Positions 15,667-26,300 of a stretch of DNA of 36,103 nucleotides are shown here, one piece after another. The notes below the pieces were generated by a model, which saw only the letters and a list, made by a program, of their open reading frames with translations, ran no database searches and was not told where the DNA came from. The number at the start of each line of letters is the position of its first letter. Position 1 is the first letter of the stretch. The position numbers and the translations under genes are program-made. Source of the DNA: CAYUJH01 sp964394585 (GTDB lineage Bacteria > Bacteroidota > Bacteroidia > Cytophagales > Flammeovirgaceae); NCBI GenBank assembly GCA_964394585.1, contig CAYMYI010000033.1:1-36103 (forward strand). The letters run 5' to 3'.

Positions 15667-17196
15667 ATGCTTAAGAAATTAGCCTCGCAAACAGCCGTTT
15701 ATGGGCTGAGTAGTATTTTGGCTCGGTTGGTCAATTACCTGCTCGTCCCGCTACACACCTATGCTTTTGAAACCACCGCCGATTACGGAATTCTGGCGTA
15801 TTTCTATGCAATAGTTGCTTTTTTGAATGTAGTGTACACGCATGGGATGGAAACAGCTTACTTTCGGTTTGCCTCCAAGGAAGACGCTGACCCTGAGAAA
15901 GTCTATCAAAGTGCCCTCACTTCGGTGATGTTTGTAAGCGTATGTTTTTCGGGAAGTATGTATGCTTTTTCTGATAGCATCGCGGCTATGTTAGGGTTTG
16001 TGGGGCAGAGCCATTTTATACGCTGGTTTGCCTTGATCCTAGCTATTGACGCTTTTTTAGCTATTCCCTTTGCACGCCTTCGGCAAGAGAATAAAGCATA
16101 TTTGTTTGCGGGCGTACGGCTACTCATGGTCTTTGCCAATGTAGGGCTTAATTTCTTCTTTTTATATATCTGTAAAAATATTTACGAAGGCAATTTTTGG
16201 GTTGATTGGCAAGGTTGGGTCAATCAGTTTTACGACCCTACGTTGGGTCCCGGATATGCGTTTTTATGTAACCTAATCGCAAACGCATTAGCCATTCCCG
16301 TATTGATCCGTTATTTCCTAAAGTGGCGTCCTCGTATCGATGTGCAAAGCCTTCTGCCTCTGTGGAAATATGGGTATCCCCTCATTTTTTCAGGAGTAGC
16401 ATTTGCTATGAACGAAGCCCTAGACCGCATTGTACTTCCTTTGTGGCTTCCTGATGGGTACTATCCTGGGAAAACCGGCTTCGATGCCTCCGGGATTTAT
16501 TCGGCGTGTTATCGGCTTTCCATCTTTATCACAATTGCTGTGCAAGGCTATCGGTACGCAGCAGAGCCTTTCTTCTTTGCCAAAGCCAAGGAGAAAGATT
16601 CTCCCCAAGCGTATGCGCAGGTAATGCGCTATTTTGTAATAGCATGCTGTGCAATGATGATAGCGGTAGTAGCTAACCTCGATTGGATTGCCCAACTATT
16701 TCTTCGGCAGCCTGCCTACCGCGAAGGGCTCAGTGTAGTGCCTGTTTTATTATTAGCCAATGTGTTACTAGGGATATACTATAATTTAGCAGTTTGGTTT
16801 AAGATTACCGACCGCACTTATATGGGAGCATTCATAGGTTTAGGAGGGGCAACAGTAACCGTTACAGGAAATTATTTTTTAATTCCGCTGTTGGGATATC
16901 ATGGTAGTGCAGTAACTACGTTGTTATGCTATGGAAGCATGGCAATAGTATGCTACCTAATTGGGCAAAAGTACTATCCTGTTCCATATACCCTTGCACG
17001 AAATACGCTTTATCTTTTAGGTTCAATCGTATTGAGCATTTTGTTGTTCCAACTAGAAACCTCTTGGTGGTGGTTAGATACTCTGTTGGGAAATCTTTCT
17101 GTAGTATTAGCACTATCAATAATTTATAGGCAAGAAAAATACAACCTGAAAATAGTATGGAGTGGAGAGCGTTCTATTCCAAAAAAAGGGGTTTAA
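15667..17196 (+). CDS. Polysaccharide/lipid-linked oligosaccharide flippase-like membrane protein (Wzx/MATE superfamily)
   Basis: A 509-residue polytopic membrane protein with roughly 12-14 hydrophobic segments. The N-terminal stretch LKKLASQTAVYGLSSILARL followed by NYLLVPLHTYAF is the characteristic opening of Wzx-type flippases in Bacteroidota. Conserved features include YFRFASKE, GYPLIFSGVAFAMNEALDRI and YRYAAEPFFFAKAKEKDS. Such proteins flip lipid-linked sugars across the inner membrane for O-antigen, capsule or exopolysaccharide assembly. No glycosyltransferase or polymerase genes flank it. It begins immediately after the terminator of the preceding gene and ends 160 bases before the giant surface protein gene. 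The superfamily is clear; the substrate is unknown. Confidence 0.88.
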   Translation: MLKKLASQTAVYGLSSILARLVNYLLVPLHTYAFETTADYGILAYFYAIVAFLNVVYTHGMETAYFRFASKEDADPEKVYQSALTSVMFVSVCFSGSMYAFSDSIAAMLGFVGQSHFIRWFALILAIDAFLAIPFARLRQENKAYLFAGVRLLMVFANVGLNFFFLYICKNIYEGNFWVDWQGWVNQFYDPTLGPGYAFLCNLIANALAIPVLIRYFLKWRPRIDVQSLLPLWKYGYPLIFSGVAFAMNEALDRIVLPLWLPDGYYPGKTGFDASGIYSACYRLSIFITIAVQGYRYAAEPFFFAKAKEKDSPQAYAQVMRYFVIACCAMMIAVVANLDWIAQLFLRQPAYREGLSVVPVLLLANVLLGIYYNLAVWFKITDRTYMGAFIGLGGATVTVTGNYFLIPLLGYHGSAVTTLLCYGSMAIVCYLIGQKYYPVPYTLARNTLYLLGSIVLSILLFQLETSWWWLDTLLGNLSVVLALSIIYRQEKYNLKIVWSGERSIPKKGV

Positions 17197-17296
17197 GCCG
17201 ATTATCGATTGTTTTTACCCACCGATTTACAATTGTTATTAGGAGAGGTGCTCTCGAAAAACTGCTGTTCGATAGTAAATTGAGATTACTCACTTA

Positions 17297-17304
17297 TATC
17301 TTTG
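17297..17304 (+). promoter_or_regulatory. Candidate -7 promoter element of the giant surface-protein operon
   Basis: TATCTTTG matches TAnnTTTG in full, with a predicted start near 17311 and a leader of about 46 bases. A clear TTTG -33 box is absent; TTGA at 17280-17283 lies too near. It sits in the 160-base gap after the flippase gene. Confidence 0.45.
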
Positions 17305-17356
17305 GAAAAATTGTTGCTAATAATAAAGTAAAAAAAATCTGCTTTCAAGAATTAAG

Positions 17357-20300
17357 ATGACATACTACTACAACGCTTATTTCCTACCTAGACTAGCCAG
17401 CTTGAAACTCATTCTACTTCTTGTTTTACTGAGCACGCTTCAAGTGGCTTATGCACAAGTTCCTGAGAACGTACGCGCTTTTCCTGAAGATACCCAAGTA
17501 CGCCTTACATGGGACGAAGTAGCCGGTGCGGACGAGTACAAGATTTATCGTGGCGACACCGAAGCAAACATTTCTACAGAGGTTGCTGTGGTTACCACCA
17601 CCGATTTTATAGATACCGACCTCACCAATAACAACTTGTATGTGTATGCGATTGCTGCGATTACAGGTGGGGCTGAGGGAGATCGTTCCGATACAGTGGG
17701 TGTAGTACCGCGGGCTGCCACCCCTCTACGCGATGTGGTAAACGCCGCGAGTTTCAATGCTACCAATGCATTTTTTCAGGTTGACACCGCCACAATGCTC
17801 AATTTTGCAAACGATGAAGACTTTGCTATTGCCTTTTGGGTACGTGCCGATGTAACACAAGGTGAAGAGGGGCAAATTGGGTTAATTGCCAAAAGAGCTG
17901 GAGCTTCAGGTGCTTATCCTTATTCTATCTCGATGAATGGAAAACATGGGAGGGTAACTTTCGCAAGAGGTGATGGCACCGAAGAGGCAGTCATCCGCTC
18001 AGGCAAAAACATTAATGATGGGGCATACCACCATATTGTAGCTACGAAAAGTGGCGCATCTTTAGAGTTATTTATCGATGGTAAATCGCAAGGCACTACC
18101 GACGATGTAACCGGCGACCCTGGCAATGTGAGCAACATCGTAATTGGTAAACTAACGGAAAGTGGGGCAGGTTTTTTAGCAGGGCAGATTGATGAACTAG
18201 CCATGTTTGGCGTAGCCTTGAGTGCCGCCGAAATTTCCACTTATCTTCAAAACCCTCAGCCATACTTAGGAACCGAGTCAGATTTGTTAGGGCTATGGCA
18301 TTTTGATGAGCCTGCCGCTTCCGATAAAGCATACGATGGCGTGGGCAATCTTCACCCTGCAATTTTGAATGGTGCAGCGTTTCAAGCTTCTGAGGCGATG
18401 CCGACTATTCTAAAAGTAACTACGACCGATCCTACTCGTAACGCAGTAGGTGTAGCTGGAGATCGTAGTATTAATATCCGTTTTGGAGTTGGCATCGACA
18501 ACGGCTCAGCTTCGAATGAGTCCGTACGAGTTCGGGGGTCTTTCTCAGGACCTTTAGGCGATGCGCCATCTGTAGTAAACTCTAGTACGGTACAAATACA
18601 GCCAACGGCAGATTTTAAGGCGGGAGAGCAGGTAATTGTAACAGCAACAGGTGGAATCCGAGGAGCTTCCACAGAAAAACCTGAAGCATTTTGGGCAACG
18701 GAGAATTTCAGTTATACCATCGCATCTGAAGAAGGCGAAGGGGCTTTTGTAGATATTGGGAATAGTTTTGGTGCGGCCACCAGTAACGATGTTGCCCTAG
18801 CGGACCTAAATGGAGATGGTATTTTAGATGCTCTGTTCGCTAACGCGGCAGGGAATAAAGTATGGACTGGTAATGATGATGGTAACGGACGAGGAGATGG
18901 TACATTCACCGAAGTGGCTTCATTTGGAAACAGCGATAGCCGTGGAGTAGCGCTTGCCGATTTGGATGACGATGGGGCGATAGATGCGTTCATTGCCAAT
19001 GCGGGGGCTAACATTGTATGGACAGGCGACGGTGCCGGAGGGTTCACCGCAGCAGGGAGCTATGGTTCTGCTACTTCCAATGCAGTAGCATTGGGCGATT
19101 TAAATGGCGATGGTTTCCCCGATGCTTTTGTAGCCAATGAAGGTGAAAACCGAGTTTGGTTCAATAATACCGATGGTACTTTTGAAGATAGTGGGAAGGC
19201 ATATGGCAATGCAACAAGTACTGATGTAGCCCTTGGCGATGTTGATGCTGATGGCGATTTGGATGTGGCAGTGGCAAACGATGGGGGAGAAAGCAAAGTA
19301 TACCTTAATAACGGGCATGGTATTTTTACAGAAGGGCCTTCACTAGGTTCTACAACAAGTACCGGCATTGCTTTTGGCAATTTGAATGGAGATGGGTTCT
19401 TGGATGTGGTGATAGCCAATACTGGAGGAGCAAATACCGTTTGGATTAACGGTTATAACCCGCCTAACCCTGTGAGCTTTACAGAAGGGGATAACCTTGG
19501 AAATTCCGATACACAAGATGTTGCCATAGGCGATTTAGATGCCGATGGCGATATGGATATATTTTTCGTGAACACGGGAGCTAATAAGATATACCTAAAT
19601 AATGGCAATGGTACATTTAGCGAAGTAGTAGAAGAATATGGAGAAGCTACGAGTTTAGGTGTTGCCCTTGGCGATTTAAACGATGATGGTGCACTCGATG
19701 CTTTCGTAGCAAATGGCGATAACGAAGCGAATAAACCCTGGATTAATGGAGGGTGTGCCGTACGAGACCGTGTTGCATTGCTTGCTTTATACAACGGTAC
19801 TGGTGGAGAAAATTGGACCGATGCCACCAACTGGAATAGCGAAGAACCTCTGAGTACTTGGTTTGGGGTGCAGGTAAATAGCGATGGGTGTGTAACTTCT
19901 CTGCAATTACCCAATAACGGATTAACAGGGCAAGTTCCAGCTAACCTATGGAAAGCGATTAACATTAAAACTCTTGATCTTAGTGGGAATAACCTAGTAG
20001 GCACCTTATCTCCTACAGTGAAAAACCTTACTGCTTTAGAAAGGCTCAATTTATCTGATAATATTTTAAGCGGAAACTTACCCATTCAGCTTGATTCTTT
20101 ACCGGCTTTGCGTGTGCTCAATCTATCGGAAAACCGTTTTTCAGGTCAAATTCCTGAAATTCCAAACGCAGGGAATTTGGTGAATCTGCAAGTATTAAAC
20201 CTAAGCAACAACGACTTAGAAGGAGCTATTCCCGCTACATTTGGTGGGTTGTCTTCGCTGCGTTACCTCAATCTTTCCAATAATTCTCCGGGTTTGAATG

Positions 20301-23300
20301 GTGATATTCCCGCCGAGCTAGGCAATTTACTCACCTTAGATAGCCTTGATCTTTCCAACAACGCACTTTCAGGCGCAATTCCTGGGCAGCTTACGAATCT
20401 TATCAATTTGCGTACACTTCGCTTATCGAATAATAACATTGATCAAATTCCTGAGTCTATCGATGAGATGTCCTCATTGCGGATATTGTTTTTAGATGGA
20501 AATGCTATTACGGAAATCCCTGACGAGCTTGGCGGATTATTTAGCCTACGCGAATTGAGTTTGAGCAACAACCAACTAGCTGATTCGATCCCTGAGCAAA
20601 TTTGGACACTAACTGGGCTAGAATACCTTGCCTTGAATGGGAATCAGCTTACCGGTAATTTGCCGGCAGAAATAGGACTACTGACCAACCTTACATACTT
20701 ACACCTGGGGAGCAATCAGTTTACCGGGCAAATACCTGCTGAGATTGGTAATTTGCTCGATTTAGAGTTTCTTTCGTTAGCTGATAACAGCTTTAGCAGT
20801 TCATTACCCGATGCTATTGCTAATCTGATTCGTTTAAAATCACTTTTAGTCAACGATAATACTTTTGCCGGAAGTGGTATCAGTGGTGCCATTCCGTTAG
20901 CATATGCCGAGACACTTACCCAACTTGAAACATTCGATTTTCGCAATACGAACGTTTGTGAACCGGTAGGTAACGATATTTATGCTGCTTGGAAATCGGG
21001 GATTACCAACTTTCAGACTAATAACAATGTTTGCCCGGCTTGTTTGCAAGAAAACCGAGATGCTCTTATTGCTTTATATAATTCTACCAATGGATCGCAG
21101 TGGTCGAACGATACCAACTGGAACACGAACCGTTCGTTAGGAGAGTGGTTTGGTGTAACCACCAATGCATTAGGGTGTGTAACGGAGCTAGATTTGAGTA
21201 AAAGTAACGAGCAAGGACAAGGTGTGCCTGGTAATAACTTAGTAGGTGCTATTCCTGAAGCGATTGAAGGGCTATCAGACTTGGAGGTATTGAACTTAAG
21301 TTTCAATAAGCTCGACTCTTTGCTACCTGAAACAATTGGATCCGGATTAACCAATCTTGTAAAACTAGATGTGAGCAATAATTTACTCGAAGGAGAAATT
21401 CCGGTCAGTCTTAGTGGTCTAACTGCTTTGGAAGAACTGTATTTAGATGAAAATAATTTTACAGGACCTTTGCCAAACTCTATTTCTTCTTTGCAAGAGT
21501 TGCGCGTTCTTTCTTTTGCGGGTAACAGTATTGACGAAATCCCTCAAGCTGTTTCTGGTTTAGATAATATTGAAATTATCAATGGAGCGCGTAATCAGCT
21601 TACAGAAATTCCTGAAGATATTTGGACAATTACCACGCTGAAAACATTAGACTTGTCGGGAAATGCCATCGATGGGGAAATCCCAAGCGAAGAAGCTAAT
21701 ATCAACTTGCCCAACCTTAATGTGCTAAACTTATCGGCTAACCGATTTACAAACTTCCCGGCTACAATCACACAGATTCCACTATTGGTCGATTTATTTT
21801 TACAAGAAAATGCCATCCGAGATAGTATCCCTACCTCTATTGGGCAGCTAAATAACTTAGTTCGTTTCAACGTGAGTGATAACCGTTTATTAGGAGGGTT
21901 GCCTTCTGAAATTGGCGATATCGCTACACTTAAAGAAATCATACTTAGTGATAACGATAGCCTTTCCGGGCCACTACCGCTTAGCCTTACACAGTTAGAA
22001 GTTGCAGACACCCTCATTTACATTAATACTTCTTTATGCGAGCCAGAGGATGAAGACTTTGCCACTTGGCGCGATGCTCTTATCGATAGTGGAGGCGTAT
22101 ATGTAGGAACAGGTCTCTGTCCTGCCTGTATTAAAGATGATCGTGAAGCACTTACCGAATTTTTTACATCACTTCAAGGGGAAAATTGGCGAAATTCAGT
22201 TAACAACTTAGCAGTATGGAAACCCGATAACCCTAGTAGCCAAGTTAGTGCATGGTTTGGCATTTCTGTAAATGGAGAAGGCTGTGTAGTAGGCATCGAC
22301 CTTAGTAATAGTACCGGCGCAGGAAATGATGGAAATAATCTTCGGGGTACAATTCCTCCCGAAATTGCTAACCTCACTGAGTTACGCTACTTAAACTTAA
22401 GTAATAATGATTCATTGGGCGGAGAAATTCCTGTAGAAATTACAGCACTTTCCAACCTAGAAGAACTTTCCTTAAATAATGTAGCACTTGAAGGGGAAAT
22501 TCCTGCCGGAATATGGGAATTAGAAGACCTAGATACTTTGGACTTAGGAAATAATTTCCTTTCTGATACTATCAGTACCAATATTAAAAATTTACGGAAG
22601 CTTCGATTACTCGATTTATCCAAAAACCAACTAATAGGTGAGCTTCCTCGTGAAATTGGCAACCTAGAGCAACTCTTACGTCTCAATCTAGATTCTACCG
22701 GGTTAACTGGTTCAGTTCCTGTAGAACTTCTGAACTTAGAGCAGCTTGTGTTTATTAACCTTTCTGACAATGCTTTTACGACTACACCTAACTTGGCGAC
22801 GTTGAATAATTGGGGGGGAGATGCGAATGATGGTGTATATGTAGATGAAAACCGATTGACTTTTGGCAGCATAGAACCCTTAATAGCTCTACCCGATTCG
22901 GTAACACTGGTGTATGCCCCACAAGATTCGATCGAAATGAGCCCCCGCGAATATACCGTAGTAGAGGGGACTCCATTCCAAATTATTTTTGACACAGACG
23001 GTGAAAATAATCAGTATCAGTGGTTTAAAGTGAATGAACTAGGGGAACTGACTTCGGTAAGTACTCTTACCGATACATCACTTTTTAGAATAGAAACCCC
23101 TGTACTTGCCGACTCCGGCTTCTACCTCTGCGAAGTAACCAACACACTAGCAACGGAACTAACCATCCCTACACAACAAATTAAAATTAATGTAGTACCA
23201 GCCGAAACAACTCTTACGCCGTTAGGCACAGTAGGCACTGGCATTGCTCCTTCACCATTGCTTGCCTCGGCGAAAGATCAAGCCATTTTAGGATTTGGTG

Positions 23301-26300
23301 CAGTTTCTACAGGGACTACCGAAATTACCCAAATTACAATCCCTACTACAACCGATCCGAACGGCAAGTTTGAAAATGTCCGCCTAGTCCGATCTACCGA
23401 TAGTAGTTATGTATCACAAGAGGATAATGTAGAAGTAGAAGGTGTAACTATTGATTTGGGTATAGGGCAAATTGAGCTCTTAAACATGTTAGATACCCTG
23501 GATACCACGGCTGTATACTATTTCCTAATTGCTGATATTGATACTACCGTAAGCGCTAAAACCGATTCGATTCAAATGGAATTTGAAGCAGAAGATGTGT
23601 TAGTTAGCTTAGGTTCAGTACGCGATACAACCATCACAAGCCTAGAATATCGGTTTGCCGCGTTGCAAGAAATTGCCATAATTGGCAACGATACCACCAT
23701 TATAAATGGTGATACTACTCCTGAAACACGCGATATGACCGATATGGGTTTTGGTATTGTGGGTGATACCTTAATTCGAACATACCAAATCGTAAACTTG
23801 GGGGATACAACGCTGCAACTGACCGGAGAACCTCCATTTATCAGATTCCAAGAAAACTTCGAGGAACTCTTCCTTCTTACACAAGCACCGGATTCAAGCC
23901 GCATAGCAGGGAGAGACACACTATCGTTCAGTATTGGGTATGTGGCTATCGATACGGCTGCACGCGATGTTCGCATTTCAATCGCTAGCAACGATACTAC
24001 TGCATCGCCATATACATTTCTTTTGAGAGCCCGAGGTACATTCCCTCCACCGCTTACCTTTACAGGAGAAACAATTGGTTGCGAAGGCGATTCGCTTATG
24101 CTAGTAGCTGATGCTACTGATGCAGATCAGTACATTTGGAAACTTGGAAACGATACGCTGAGTACCGATACTACGCTAATTATTCCTGTATTGGTAGATT
24201 CGATTCATACCGATTCTTCTTATTCCCTAACATTAATCAAAGATACCTATACCTACACGTCCGATACGTTTAATGTGCAGGTTAATCCTTATCCGGTAGC
24301 TACATTTACCGGCGACCCTGAGTTTAGCACTAACCCAATTTTATGTTTTGGCGAGCCACTAACACTAATCGCCGATGAGAAAGATGCCGCCTACATTTGG
24401 AGGAAAGGCGAAGAAGAAATTGGAACAGACTCTGTTTTATTGATTACCAGTGTAGAAGATTCCACAAGAAACGACTACACACTTACCGTAATTAAGAATG
24501 GTTGTATGGTAACTTCGGATAGCTTTACGGTACGTGTGCGCCCGAAACCGCTTATGACCTTCCAAGGAGATACTATTGTTTGCGAAAACTCAACCTTAGA
24601 GTTAGTTGCCGATGAAATTGATGCCATTTCATACACTTGGATGAAAGGGGATTCCGTCTTATCTACAGAAAATACATTATCGATTCCTGCTATTGCAGAT
24701 TCCCTTTCAGGCGATGATTACAGCTTGAAAATCAATAAAGCATTTTGCGAAGATAGTATAGGATTCTCCGTTCAAGTGAAACCGCTTCCTACCACTGAGT
24801 TTGAAGGAGATACCCTCCTTTGTGCCGGGCAGCAGCTATTCCTCACCGCGCTCCAAACCGAAGCCGACTCCTTCATCTGGCGAAAAGGCGACATTGAACT
24901 TAGCGATTCGAGTGTATTAATACTCGATACATTGTCGGTAGAAGACTCAGGCGACGATTACTCGCTTTGGATTTTAAATGATAGCTGTTTTATAGAAAGA
25001 CAATTTAGTGTGATTGTGAATCCGGCACCTCCCGTGCAAATAAGTGGACAAGATTCCGTATGTGCCTTGGGGCAAATTTATACCTACTCAGCCTTCACCG
25101 AAGAAAATATCTATAACTGGCGGGTAGAAGGCGGGGAAATTATTGGTGGGTTTGATACCACCGTAGTAATTACCTCCGATACAGTATTTATCGATAGCAC
25201 AAACTTTGAAGTTTCTTTTGATACAGCCTCTATTATCGATTTTACCAACAGCATCGACGTAGTTTGGAACGATAGCATTGAATCGGGAATGGTATATCTA
25301 GAAGAACTAATCGATTATGGCGATTCTACTTTTTCTTGTGTAATTCAAGATAGCTTAGAAACGTTCATCACGCCATTTGTACAGCCCCGCCTATTAGGAA
25401 TTAACCAAGTGTGTGAGTTTTCAACAGGTGTAGTGTATGCTGCCGAATCTATAGATAATGATTACACATGGGAAGTGATAGGAGGGCGAATTGTCGAAGG
25501 GCAGAATACCAGCCAAATCATTGTTGATTGGGACTCAGCAGGTATTGGAACCGTTACCCTCTTTGAAGCTCCTGTTGCCGATACCTATTGTCCGGTAGCC
25601 GTAACCTTAGAAGTGGAAATCTTTAGCGACCCTGAAGTACAAATTATTGGTCCTAAAGCCGTTTGCGAAGGATCCACTGAGATTGCCTACTCTTCAAATA
25701 CCTTAAATGGCATTTATAATTGGACAGTAATTGGCGGAACAATCACAAGCCGAGCGGATAGTAGTACCATTTTTGTAGACTGGGGGCCTGCCGGTGTAGG
25801 TTCTATCAAGTTAGAACAGTCGTTTGGAACAGGGCAGAGCTGTTTTGCCGATACTACCGAAGTAATCAGCATTAACGAAATCCCCGAAGCTAGGATTATA
25901 GGAAACCGAACAACATGTGTTGGAGCGGAGGAAGTGCTATATACAGCTTCAGATACTACTGGCGACTTATATTTCTGGAGAATTACCGGCGGTGCAATCA
26001 CAGNNNNNNNNNNATCGGTTAGATGGCAACCCAATGCCGATTCCATCCGAACCGGCCGAGTAGAAATGATTCAGGTAACTCAATACGACAGCCTAGGCAT
26101 AGAATGTACGGATACCGACTTCATTGAAATTAGCTTAGATGGCACAGAGCCAGTAGCCGCATTCCAAGACCCTCCACAGACTCCAGCAGGGTTAGGCGTG
26201 CGATTTGTAGATCAATCTACAGGACCTGATGATATTATCGGGTGGGAATGGGATTTTGGTGATGGACGCGAAGGCTCTACCGAACAAAACCCTAGTCATT

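Noticed and set aside
18895..18905. An RGD tripeptide in the VCBS region (GRGDGTF) that could suggest integrin binding
   Set aside because: It occurs once, inside a low-complexity Gly/Asp stretch of a calcium-binding repeat, where such triplets are expected by chance.
19453..20085. A long open frame on the minus strand inside the giant gene, with others at 22387-22995 and 23572-23991
   Set aside because: These are shadows of the repetitive coding strand. Their compositions are Ser/Leu/Pro-rich without domain motifs, and no ribosome site or promoter precedes them.
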